NCBI RefSeq assembly: GCF_018390535.1
Contig: NZ_JAHBBW010000003.1
Span: 1 to 64,000, forward strand
DNA: 64,000 nucleotides
Direction of reading: 5' to 3'
From: Bacteroides propionicigenes
GTDB taxonomy: Bacteria; Bacteroidota; Bacteroidia; Bacteroidales; Bacteroidaceae
Positions within the stretch are counted from its first letter, which is position 1, and every line of letters starts with the position of its first letter. The notes under the pieces were generated by a model. The model ran no database searches and was not told the DNA's origin. It saw only the letters and a program-made list of their open reading frames with translations. Position numbers and translations under genes: made by a program. Below, in pieces: positions 27,698-35,727 of the stretch.

Positions 27698-27994
27698 ATG
27701 CAGAACGAATTAATTATAATCAGTGAGTATTGTGACAAGTGCCACATAGAGCCCTCGTTCATTGAGATGTTGCAGGAAGGCGGTCTGATAGATATTTTGA
27801 CGGAAGGTGGCGAACGCTGTTTGCAATTTTCCCAATTGCCGGATGTAGAGCGTTACAGCCGTATGTATTACGACTTGTCTATCAATATCGAAGGTATTGA
27901 TGCCATTCATCATTTGCTGGAGCGTATGGAAAGTATGCAGCAGGAGATTTATTCGCTGCACAATAAGCTGAGACTGTTGGGAGGCTTGGACTGA
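27698..27994 (+). CDS. cbpM: CbpM-like chaperone modulator
   Basis: A 98-residue MerR-like helical protein. It lies 15 bp after cbpA, and residues around 47-97 form a helical segment with a coiled-coil look (L-E-R-M-E-S-M-Q-Q-E-I). CbpM binds the J-domain and inhibits CbpA in E. coli; the same role is inferred from position. The REP-like palindrome begins 3 bp after its stop. Confidence 0.85.
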   Translation: MQNELIIISEYCDKCHIEPSFIEMLQEGGLIDILTEGGERCLQFSQLPDVERYSRMYYDLSINIEGIDAIHHLLERMESMQQEIYSLHNKLRLLGGLD

Positions 27995-27996
27995 CT

Positions 27997-28108
27997 TTAA
28001 AACTCCGATTGACATTTCATCCTGTCATTCAGAGGAGCTTGTGACGAAGAAGAGAGTGCGTCACAAGTTCCTCTGAATGACAGGATGAAATGTCAATCAA
28101 AGTTTTAA
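27997..28108. repeat. REP-like palindrome filling the cbpM / acyl-CoA dehydrogenase gap
   Basis: Arms 27997-28046 and 28059-28108 are inverted repeats of 50 bp with three mismatches, with TGTCATTCAGAGGA in the left arm. Between the convergent stops there is little else (27995-28113). The core TGTCATTC is shared with the other two copies in the window. It probably acts as a two-way terminator. Confidence 0.9.
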
Positions 28109-28113
28109 GACTT

Positions 28114-29820
28114 TTACTTGCGATAACCTTCCAACTCTTCAGCCTTGAACTTGCGGATGAAGTTGAAGTGCTTCTCTATTTCCGATTCAGCATAGTTTAC
28201 GTACACCAGTGCCGATTTGGCGAACAATTCGGGAGCTTTTGCAGCATCCTGAATCAGCAAGTGGGACATTACGCATACGGCAGCCATTTCGTAAAGGCGG
28301 CGGGCCACGAAATCAAGCAACTCTTGGTCGCCGCTTTCCTTAACGGCATTGGTGCAAGCCTCGAACTTGTTTGTCATTTCTTTTACGCGATTCAACAACG
28401 GTTGCATTTCTTCGCTGCACGGAATCAGTTCATAGTCGCGCAAGGTGGCGGCATAAGAACCGTTGGTGACGTAGCGGATAGCGGCTACCGTCTGCAACTG
28501 CGTAGTACCTTCGTAGATGCTGGTGATACGTGCGTCACGATAAATGCGCTGGCAAGCATATTCCAGCATGAAACCGGAACCGCCGTGAATCTGGATGCTG
28601 TCGTAAGCGTTCTGGTTGGCATATTCGGAGTTCATACCTTTGGCCAGCGGAGTGAAAGAATCGGCCAATTTGGCATATTTCTTTTGTTCCTGACGCTCTT
28701 CCGGAGTCAGTTTGCGTTCGCGGGCGATGTCGTCCAATGCCTTGTAGATGTCTACGTAGCGTGAAGTTTGGTACAACAAGGCGCGGCCTGCATCCAATTT
28801 GGCTTTCATGATAGCCAGCATATCGTATACGGCGGGGAACTCGATGATGGCTTTGCCGAACTGTTTGCGGTCTTTGGCATAAGCCAGACCTTCGTTATAG
28901 GCGGCTTGTGACAAACCTACGGACTGGGCGGCGATACCCAGACGGGCGCCGTTCATCAGTGCCATTACATATTTAATCAAACCGAGTTTGCGGTCGCCGC
29001 AAAGCTCGCACTTCGCATTCTTGTAGACCAGCTCGCAAGTAGGAGAACCGTGAATACCCAGCTTGTTTTCGATGCGGCGAACGTTTACGCCGCCGTCACG
29101 CTTGTCGTAGATGAACATGGACAGGCCGCGGCCGTCTTTTGTTCCCTCTTCCGAACGTGCCAGTACGAGGTGCAGGTCGGCATCGCCGTTAGTGATGAAA
29201 CGCTTCACGCCGTTCAGACGCCAGCAGTTGTTTGCTTCGTCGTAAGTAGCTTTCAGCATTACCGATTGCAAGTCAGAGCCTGCATCCGGTTCGGTCAAGT
29301 CCATTGACATGGTTTCGCCGGCGCAGATGCGGGGGATGAAACGGCTGTGCTGGTCTTCATTGCCGAACTCGTAAAGAGTTTCAATACAGTCTTGCAAAGA
29401 CCAGATGTTGCCGAAACCGGCATCGGCGGCAGCTACGATTTCCGCGCACATGGTGTACGGGGTAATAGGGAAGTTCAGTCCGCCGAAACGACGCGGCATG
29501 GTCATACCGTTCAAGCCGGCTTTCACCATAGCGTCGAGGTTCTGTTTGGTACCGCTGGCATATTCCACACGGCCGTTGGCGCAATGAGGACCTTCTTCGT
29601 CCACGCCTTCGGCATTGGGCGCGATAATCTCACCCGTAATTTCACCGGTGATTTCGAGTACCTTGTCGTATGAGTCGATGGCGTCCGCATAGTCCTGCGG
29701 AGCATAATCGAACTTGTCTTTATCTTCGTAGCCGCGTTCTTTCAGTTCGCAGATACGTTCCATCATCGGATTGTTCAAGTGGAACTTGAGTTCCGGAATA
29801 TCTGTATAAAAATTAGCCAT
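28114..29820 (-). CDS. Acyl-CoA dehydrogenase family protein
   Basis: FAD flavoenzyme that dehydrogenates acyl-CoA and passes electrons to EtfAB. The 568-residue chain is longer than ordinary acyl-CoA dehydrogenases (about 380), with an extended N-terminus and an added C-terminal helical region after the catalytic core; M-S-M-D-L-T-E-P-D-A-G-S-D-L-Q (near 158) is the typical flavin/substrate segment and Q-I-H-G-G-S-G-F (near 425) the C-terminal signature. It is third in an etfB-etfA-acd operon, 7 bp after etfA. Substrate class unknown. Confidence 0.9.
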   Translation of the reverse strand: MANFYTDIPELKFHLNNPMMERICELKERGYEDKDKFDYAPQDYADAIDSYDKVLEITGEITGEIIAPNAEGVDEEGPHCANGRVEYASGTKQNLDAMVKAGLNGMTMPRRFGGLNFPITPYTMCAEIVAAADAGFGNIWSLQDCIETLYEFGNEDQHSRFIPRICAGETMSMDLTEPDAGSDLQSVMLKATYDEANNCWRLNGVKRFITNGDADLHLVLARSEEGTKDGRGLSMFIYDKRDGGVNVRRIENKLGIHGSPTCELVYKNAKCELCGDRKLGLIKYVMALMNGARLGIAAQSVGLSQAAYNEGLAYAKDRKQFGKAIIEFPAVYDMLAIMKAKLDAGRALLYQTSRYVDIYKALDDIARERKLTPEERQEQKKYAKLADSFTPLAKGMNSEYANQNAYDSIQIHGGSGFMLEYACQRIYRDARITSIYEGTTQLQTVAAIRYVTNGSYAATLRDYELIPCSEEMQPLLNRVKEMTNKFEACTNAVKESGDQELLDFVARRLYEMAAVCVMSHLLIQDAAKAPELFAKSALVYVNYAESEIEKHFNFIRKFKAEELEGYRK

Positions 29821-29827
29821 AATTTCC

Positions 29828-30847
29828 TTACTTACTATTCTGTTTGTAATACTTAATCATCTTCGGAATAACTTCTTCTACCGTACCATTGATAACATAG
29901 TCTGCAATTGTGTTGATAGGAGCATTTTCGTCGTTATTGACGGAGATGATAATACCGCTCTCCTGCATACCGGCAATGTGTTGGATTTGTCCGCTGATGC
30001 CGCAAGCAATGTAGAGTTTCGGGCGGACGGTAACACCGGTCTGACCAATCTGGCGGTCATGGTCGGCATAGCCTGCATCGACGGCGGCGCGGCTGGCGCC
30101 TACTTCGGCGTGGAGTTCCTTAGCCAGTTCAAACAGCATATCGAAGTTCTCGCGGCTGCCCATGCCGTAACCGCCGGCTATGACGATGGGAGCGCCTTTC
30201 AGATTGTGTTTGGCTTTTTCTACGTGGCGGTCGATAACCTTCACTACATAGTCCGTTTCGGGAACGTACTTGGCAACGTCGTGACGGATAACTTCACCCT
30301 TGTAGTTGGCATCCAGAATCTCTTTCTTCATCACGCCCTCGCGTACGGTCGCCATTTGCGGACGGTGTTCGGGGTTCACAATCGTTGCTACGATGTTGCC
30401 GCCGAATGCGGGACGGATTTGGTATAACAGATTTTCGTAGGTCTTGCCTTCTTTCTTATCCTCATGGTTGCCGATTTCCAGTGAAGTACAGTCGGCGGTC
30501 AGTCCGCTGGTCAGTGCGGAAGACACGCGCGGACCGAGGTCACGGCCGATAACGGTTGCACCCATCAGGCAGATTTGCGGTTGTTCTTCTTTGAACAGGT
30601 TGATGAGGACGGAAGAGTGGGGAAGGGAAGTGTATGGGAACAAGCCCGGGGCGTCGAATACATGCAGTTTGTCAACGCCGAAGGGCAATACTTGCTTTTC
30701 AATGCCTGCCAAATTGTTTCCGGCGGCAACAGCTTCCAGCTGGCAGCCCAACTGATTAGCCAGTTTACGACCTTTGGTCAGGAGTTCGAGACTGACATCG
30801 GCAACCGTAGTGCCTTCTATCTCTAAATATACAAATACATTATTCAT
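29828..30847 (-). CDS. etfA: Electron transfer flavoprotein alpha subunit
   Basis: 339 residues with the C-terminal FAD-binding signature around Y-I-A-C-G-I-S-G-Q-I-Q-H and S-I-N-N-D-E-N-A-P-I. Partner of EtfB for accepting electrons from the acyl-CoA dehydrogenase. It lies 4 bp after etfB and 7 bp before the dehydrogenase, in the same minus-strand operon. Confidence 0.96.
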   Translation of the reverse strand: MNNVFVYLEIEGTTVADVSLELLTKGRKLANQLGCQLEAVAAGNNLAGIEKQVLPFGVDKLHVFDAPGLFPYTSLPHSSVLINLFKEEQPQICLMGATVIGRDLGPRVSSALTSGLTADCTSLEIGNHEDKKEGKTYENLLYQIRPAFGGNIVATIVNPEHRPQMATVREGVMKKEILDANYKGEVIRHDVAKYVPETDYVVKVIDRHVEKAKHNLKGAPIVIAGGYGMGSRENFDMLFELAKELHAEVGASRAAVDAGYADHDRQIGQTGVTVRPKLYIACGISGQIQHIAGMQESGIIISVNNDENAPINTIADYVINGTVEEVIPKMIKYYKQNSK

Positions 30848-30851
30848 AATC

Positions 30852-31745
30852 TTATCCTATCGTGTGGTTAGCTAACAGTTCAACAATCAAATCTTCTACA
30901 TCCTGGTCGCTGCCTGTCAGTGTCTTGCTTTCTTTGGCTTGGAATGAAATGTTCTGAATGGTTTTCACCTTTGTAGGCGAACCGCTCAGACCGCATTGTA
31001 CGAGGTCGCCGTTCACGTCGGCCACACTCCATTCGGTGATGTTCAGATAAGGATACTTCTCATAAAGGGCTGCATACGGCAGTTCTGCGCCTTCTTTTTC
31101 AATGGCGGCTTTCTCCTGTGCGCCGAGGGCGCGTTTGTATTTCTGTACCAGTTTGGCATTACGCGGACGGCAGGGAGCGGCGCTTCCGTTGACGGTGATA
31201 ACGATGGGCAACGGGCCTTCTACCGTTTCCACACCACCGTCGATATGACGTTTTACGGTAATCTTTTTGGCGGCTTTGTCCACATTCAGAATCTCTTCTG
31301 CATAAGTCACCTGCGTCAATCCCAACTTTTCCGCTACCTGCGGGCCTACTTGAGCCGTATCACCGTCGATGGCTTGGCGACCGCCGATGATGATGTCGTA
31401 ATCGCCAATCTTCTTGATGGCGGTGGCAAGGGCGTAGGAGGTGGCCAGTGTATCAGCTCCGGCAAAAGCGCGGTCAGTCAGCAGATAGCCGTTGTCGGCG
31501 CCACGGTAAAGTCCTTCACGAATAACTTCGGCTGCGCGTCCCGGTCCCATAGTCAGGATGGTTACGGTGGAGCCCGGATGTTCATCTTTCAATCGGAGAG
31601 CTTGCTCAAGGGCATTCAGGTCTTCGGGGTTGAAGATGGCAGGGAGTGCCGCGCGGTTAATGGTTCCGTCGGCTTTCATGGCATCTTTCCCAACGTTACG
31701 TGTGTCGGGAACTTGTTTTGCCAATACAACAATTTTCAAACTCAT
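30852..31745 (-). CDS. etfB: Electron transfer flavoprotein beta subunit
   Basis: 297 residues; typical N-terminal K-Q-V-P-D-T and the central G-G-R-Q-A-I-D-G-D-T-A-Q-V-G-P AMP/flavin-binding motif. First gene of the operon. A -7 box lies about 100 nt upstream (31850-31843). Whether this ETF also takes part in flavin-based electron bifurcation cannot be judged from this sequence. Confidence 0.96.
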   Translation of the reverse strand: MSLKIVVLAKQVPDTRNVGKDAMKADGTINRAALPAIFNPEDLNALEQALRLKDEHPGSTVTILTMGPGRAAEVIREGLYRGADNGYLLTDRAFAGADTLATSYALATAIKKIGDYDIIIGGRQAIDGDTAQVGPQVAEKLGLTQVTYAEEILNVDKAAKKITVKRHIDGGVETVEGPLPIVITVNGSAAPCRPRNAKLVQKYKRALGAQEKAAIEKEGAELPYAALYEKYPYLNITEWSVADVNGDLVQCGLSGSPTKVKTIQNISFQAKESKTLTGSDQDVEDLIVELLANHTIG

Positions 31746-31842
31746 GCTATTAATAATTAGTATTAGTATTTCTATATGTCAGTGCCGGGAATAGGAGTAG
31801 TAGAGTCCTGCTACTGAAATTATCCGGTTAACTATCAGCGTG

Positions 31843-31850
31843 CAAATTTA
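31843..31850 (-). promoter_or_regulatory. -7 element of the etf operon
   Basis: On the minus strand TAAATTTG is an exact -7 box; CTTG at the -33 distance (31873-31870, 19-bp spacer) differs by one base from TTTG. Transcription would start near 31837, leaving a leader of about 90 nt. Confidence 0.6.
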
Positions 31851-32026
31851 CGCAAAGAGTTGGGTTTGACAAGAAAACAAAGTAAAAAATGCACATCCGA
31901 GAAGATTTTGAGCAAAAACGCAAAACGTTTGACAGTGTCGCAGATAGCGTATGACATAAGGAAAATAGGATGAGGACGGTTCTTTTTCCGTTTTTGTGTG
32001 ATGTAAAATGTTACTCGGAACGATGC

Positions 32027-32114
32027 AAAACCTCGTTTTCCATTTGGGGGCTGTCCGGTTGCCAATTGCGGGCCGTCCGGTTGCCAACTGCGGGCTCTAC
32101 GGTTGCCGGCTGCG
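32027..32114. repeat. Tandem 22-bp units (array D)
   Basis: Three strong units at 32049-32070, 32071-32092 and 32093-32114 start GGC and share CGGTTGCC and TGCG; a fourth, decayed unit (32027-32048) matches at about half its positions. All are in one orientation. It lies about 310 nt downstream of the 792-aa gene (minus) and 280 nt before etfB. Confidence 0.82.
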
Positions 32115-32161
32115 GGACGAAGAAATACTAAATGTGTCAAGACATAAAAGTCCTATCATTT

Positions 32162-32243
32162 TGTCATTCTGAACGAAGTGAAGAATCTCTTTTCTGCATA
32201 CATAAGGGAGGAGATTCTTCGTCGCAAGCTCCTCTGAATGACA
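32162..32243. repeat. REP-like palindrome with arms of two subtypes
   Basis: The left arm carries TGTCATTCTGAACGAAGTG; the right arm is the inverse of the TGTCATTCAGAGGAGC type found at 27997. Ends (TGTCATTC / GAATGACA) and the inner AAGAATCTC / GAGATTCTT pair, but the middle does not, so this copy is a mixed hairpin with a bulge. Confidence 0.8.
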
Positions 32244-32317
32244 GACTATACCTTAGTGTAAAAATCAAAAGATGTTTTGAGCGAAGCTAATGATAGGGTT
32301 TTTACACAGAGGTATAA

Positions 32318-32368
32318 AGAGTGACGACCAATTATTGGTCGTCACTCTTATAGTATTGTCGTCACTCT
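32318..32368. repeat. 20-bp-period sites around a perfect palindrome (array F)
   Basis: Two 15-bp arms (32318-32332 and 32334-32348), reading AGAGTGACGACCAAT and its inverse, flank one base. TCGTCACTCT at 32339-32348 is repeated 20 bp later at 32359-32368, and AGTGACGAC recurs at 32411-32419. It starts 54 nt downstream of the 792-aa gene stop. It may also act as its terminator. Confidence 0.82.
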
Positions 32369-32421
32369 CTGTATTTCCCATGAATAGAGGGATACGGAGA
32401 TTTAGTGACAAGTGACGACAA

Positions 32422-34800
32422 TTAATTCGGCGAGCCTTTCCAAGAATCCGCTATATCTCCCTTGTTGCCCACAGCTCCTATCCCGTAGAAGCAGCTGCTT
32501 GTATTCGGTTCGCTGCCATATGTGTATGTCCATAGTGCAGGGGCGGTTCCTGCATCGAAACCGGTTACAGAGTATGTAGCGCAGTCTTTAAAACAGGAAG
32601 TGAAATCTATCTTGCCGACACCTTGAAAGCGTGTGGCCTTCTCTGTCGTTTCGTCACAGAAGATGTTGGCATTTAGCTTGGCTTTGGTGCATTCATAGAA
32701 ACATTCACTGAAATTGGTGGCTTCCGTATTCTTCTTGAACAGACCTGCGGGAATCTCCGTCAGTTCATTGCAGTAAGAGAAGCATTTACTGAAATCGGCG
32801 GCTTGCGTATTCGTTGCGAACAGTGTGCCCGGGATTGTGGTCAGAACTTTGCACTGATAGAAACATTTATTGAAATCGGTAGCTTTCGTACTGGCTGTGA
32901 ACAGTTTTTCGGGAATTGTTGTCAACTTGCTGCACTGAGAGAAACATTCATTGAAATAGGTGACTTCTGTATTCTTCTCGAACAGTGTCCCGGGAATCGT
33001 CGTCAGCTGATTGCAATTCACGAAACAACTTTTGAAATCGGTAGCTTTTGTGTTCGCTGCAAACAGTGTTGCGGGAATCTCTGTCAGAGTTTTGCACTGA
33101 GAGAAACAGTAACTGAAATTGGTGGCTTCTGTGTTCGTTGCAAACAGCGTTTCGGGAATTGCCGTCAGTGAAGTACAGTATTGGAAACAACTACTGAAAT
33201 CAGTAGCTTTCGTATTGGCGGCAAACAGTGTTGCGGGAATCATTGTCAGTCCGCTACAGTTATTGAAACAGAAACTGAAATCGGTCGCTTCTGTATTCGC
33301 AGCAAACAGTTTTTGGGGAATCGTCGTCAGTGAAATACAGGATTTGAAACAGTAACTGAAATTGGTCGCTTCTGTGTTCGTAGCGAACAACGTTTCGGGA
33401 ATCGCCGTCAGTGAAATACAGTTTTCAAAACAGTAACTGAAATTGGTGGCTTCTGTATTCGTAGCGAACAGCTTTTCGGGAATTGCCGTCAGTGAAGTAC
33501 AGCTTAGGAAACAGTAACTGAAACTGGTAACTCCTGTATTCTTCTCAAACAGATTTTCAGGAATTGTTGTCAATGAGGTACAGTATTGGAAACAACTGCT
33601 GAAACTTGTCATTCCCGTATTCAGTATCGGGCTTGTCATAGCTTTTAATTTTTCATTGCTGTTTTCATTGGATGTAGTCCTAAACCGGGGCATCTGAACC
33701 TTTGTGGCATCGTCTTGTGAGGATGCGATGGTGATGGTGTACTCCTGTCTGTCGGTATAGGCGTGTGTAAGTAGGTCTAAGTCGAGTGTGGTGTGCGGAG
33801 CGATGGTCATCAGTTCGCTGTTGTCGCCCCAATCCACGGTCAGTATATAGTCGCCGGTTTCCAAACCCGGATAGAAGGGAAGGGTGAATGAGGTGGAGTA
33901 GTTGGTATTCGTCAGGTCTATGACGAAGGTCATTTTATCCGTAGGTTGTGGGAACTTATTATCAGGTGTGTTCCATGTGTCCTCGCAAGTTACCTCGAAC
34001 GAATAGGCGGTATTGCCGGAGAAGTGTCCTTTGATGCCGGTGATATAGTTGGCGCGCAGGGGGACGTTGGATACCGTAAATGCGGGCCGGGCGCTGCCAC
34101 CCGCCGTTGTGTAGGTAAACTCGAAGTTGTGCAGGGTTGCCTCGCCGGCATCCGCCAGTAGCAGGACGGTTCCGCCGATAGCGCCCCCGCCGGTTTCGCT
34201 GACGGTCATTTCCTTGCTTTGGGCGGTCTCCGTACCTATTGTCTTGGCGGTGGCTACATTGAATTGAGTCTTATGTGCGTATGCCACCTTCAGTGTTCCG
34301 GCAGCTAAGGCTCCACTCTCTTCCAAAGTGAGCTTCGCTACTGCGCGTTTCAGTGTTACGCTCACTTCTTTCTCTGTTCCGGAGATACTGCTTTTGCCGT
34401 GATAGGCTTCGGTAACCTGCTTGTCAGTGCCTGATGTTACGGCTTTCAGGTCGTCGATGGTGTATTCGCCGTTGTCAGCCCAGAAAAGGCAGTAGTAGCT
34501 TTGTTCCTTGTCGAGTGTCATGTAGAACTCGCCGTTGTCGCTCTGCGCCTTGTAGGTGGCGGCATCGCCGTGGCCAAAAACGTTGGCTGCGGTGGTACAG
34601 TTCTCGTCTTTGTACACTTCCATTGCGTAGCGGGTGATTTCGGCGGGATTGGTGCGGGTATGCGTTGACGCATCGGTGCTGACACTGACGCAAGTGGACT
34701 GCCGGTTATAATCTCCCATGCCTATTTCGTCGTTGCTGCATCCGGTAAGCAAAACTATCAGGCTTGCCAGTACCGTTAAAACTGTATATTTCATATTCAT
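32422..34800 (-). CDS. Surface lipoprotein: DUF6562-like domain plus 27-residue Cys-rich LRR array
   Basis: 792 residues. A signal peptide ends in a lipobox (L-L-T-G-C, Cys 21). Residues about 40-280 match a module shared with three neighbouring proteins (R-Y-x-M-E-V-Y, L-F-W-A-D, L-K-A-V-T), recalled as DUF6562 of Bacteroidetes lipoproteins. Then comes a W-G-D-containing PKD-like region (about 300-390) and 11 full repeats of 27 residues plus a partial one, each with C-F-x-x-C, S-L-T-x-I-P and L-F-x-x-N-T, of the BspA leucine-rich type. Start overlaps the previous gene by 4 bp (ATGA). Expected at the cell surface; probably binds a partner, target unknown. Confidence 0.85.
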   Translation of the reverse strand: MNMKYTVLTVLASLIVLLTGCSNDEIGMGDYNRQSTCVSVSTDASTHTRTNPAEITRYAMEVYKDENCTTAANVFGHGDAATYKAQSDNGEFYMTLDKEQSYYCLFWADNGEYTIDDLKAVTSGTDKQVTEAYHGKSSISGTEKEVSVTLKRAVAKLTLEESGALAAGTLKVAYAHKTQFNVATAKTIGTETAQSKEMTVSETGGGAIGGTVLLLADAGEATLHNFEFTYTTAGGSARPAFTVSNVPLRANYITGIKGHFSGNTAYSFEVTCEDTWNTPDNKFPQPTDKMTFVIDLTNTNYSTSFTLPFYPGLETGDYILTVDWGDNSELMTIAPHTTLDLDLLTHAYTDRQEYTITIASSQDDATKVQMPRFRTTSNENSNEKLKAMTSPILNTGMTSFSSCFQYCTSLTTIPENLFEKNTGVTSFSYCFLSCTSLTAIPEKLFATNTEATNFSYCFENCISLTAIPETLFATNTEATNFSYCFKSCISLTTIPQKLFAANTEATDFSFCFNNCSGLTMIPATLFAANTKATDFSSCFQYCTSLTAIPETLFATNTEATNFSYCFSQCKTLTEIPATLFAANTKATDFKSCFVNCNQLTTIPGTLFEKNTEVTYFNECFSQCSKLTTIPEKLFTASTKATDFNKCFYQCKVLTTIPGTLFATNTQAADFSKCFSYCNELTEIPAGLFKKNTEATNFSECFYECTKAKLNANIFCDETTEKATRFQGVGKIDFTSCFKDCATYSVTGFDAGTAPALWTYTYGSEPNTSSCFYGIGAVGNKGDIADSWKGSPN
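32713..33603 (-). repeat. Eleven tandem 81-bp coding repeats
   Basis: These encode the 27-residue units of the 792-aa lipoprotein. All eleven are exactly 81 bp. Several adjacent units are very similar at DNA level, as in copies near 33360 and 33440, so expansion and loss by recombination is likely. Long identical stretches between copies can collapse in short-read assemblies. Confidence 0.9.
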
Positions 34801-35699
34801 CTGTTTTTATAGTTCGTTTTTTCATAGTCCGGTGTTTCCCACGTTTCGTCACAATCCATTGTTACTGTGGAACTGCACACGTCACTGTACGCACCGGTGA
34901 TGTTGGTGCGGAAGCCGGCGCGCATAGGAACATTAGATAAGGGTTTTGCCGCTTCGGCAGCGTCTCCCGAACCTTTGCCGAATGTCGTTTCAATCTCCAT
35001 GAGCGTCTTTTCTTCAGAGTTGTCACCGCGGGCAATGACGTAGCAGGTACCCAGTTCTTTTGCAGTCTTGGAGGTGATGGCTATCTCGGTAAGAGTCGGG
35101 GTTGAGGCTATGTCGGCAACCTTGCGGTCGGCAACGTTCAGCGAGTAGCTTTGCTTGAAGGAGACGGCAAGCGTGTTGTTGTCTTCTATGAAATCAGGCT
35201 GTGCGCTTTGCTTGAAGTTGATTTGAGCTACGGAGTAGGTCAGCGTCACGGTCTTGCTTTTGGGGGTGCTATCACCGGAAGTAAATGCTAACATTCCGCT
35301 CCATGCCGCTTTGGTGGCGGCGCGGAAGGAGGTTGTTCCTTGTAACTTCACCGCTTTCAGGTCGGCAGCATTGTACTCGTTGGCGGTGTTGGCATCGGGT
35401 GTGCCATAGTCTGCCCAGAAAAGTATGGTGTGGGCGGTATTTCCCTTAAGAGTGATGCTGAATGTACCGTTATTCTGCTCAATGTGTTCGGCGGGAGTTC
35501 CCGTTGCCGTTGCACCCTCGTACACTTCCATTATGTAGCGGGTGAGGTCGGTGACTTCCGCGCGGGTGGTGGCATCGGTAGTGACGGTAAACGTCGCTGT
35601 TTGCTTGTTCGGGACGGTTGTGCCCGCGATTTCGTCTTTGCTGCATCCGGCAAGCAAGATTGCCAGACTTATCAGTATCGTTACTATATTTTGTTTCAT
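34797..35699 (-). CDS. Stand-alone DUF6562-like lipoprotein
   Basis: 300 residues after choosing the ATG at 35699, because the protein then starts M-K-Q-N-I-V-T-I-L-I with a lipobox L-L-A-G-C; the longer reading from 35783 adds 28 residues without signal-like character. Carries the same module as its neighbours (R-Y-I-M-E-V-Y, L-F-W-A-D-Y-G) and ends about where the PKD-like and LRR parts begin in the others (E-T-W-E-T-P-D-Y). Shares a 4-bp overlap with the 792-aa gene. Confidence 0.8.
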   Translation of the reverse strand: MKQNIVTILISLAILLAGCSKDEIAGTTVPNKQTATFTVTTDATTRAEVTDLTRYIMEVYEGATATGTPAEHIEQNNGTFSITLKGNTAHTILFWADYGTPDANTANEYNAADLKAVKLQGTTSFRAATKAAWSGMLAFTSGDSTPKSKTVTLTYSVAQINFKQSAQPDFIEDNNTLAVSFKQSYSLNVADRKVADIASTPTLTEIAITSKTAKELGTCYVIARGDNSEEKTLMEIETTFGKGSGDAAEAAKPLSNVPMRAGFRTNITGAYSDVCSSTVTMDCDETWETPDYEKTNYKNR

Positions 35700-35727
35700 A
35701 ATCTTATGTCGTTTATAAGGTTGTAAC

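Noticed and set aside
28090..28764. Plus-strand ORF of 224 codons
   Set aside because: It is antisense to the acyl-CoA dehydrogenase with no promoter, no start context and no recognisable protein; a shadow of a GC-rich coding strand.
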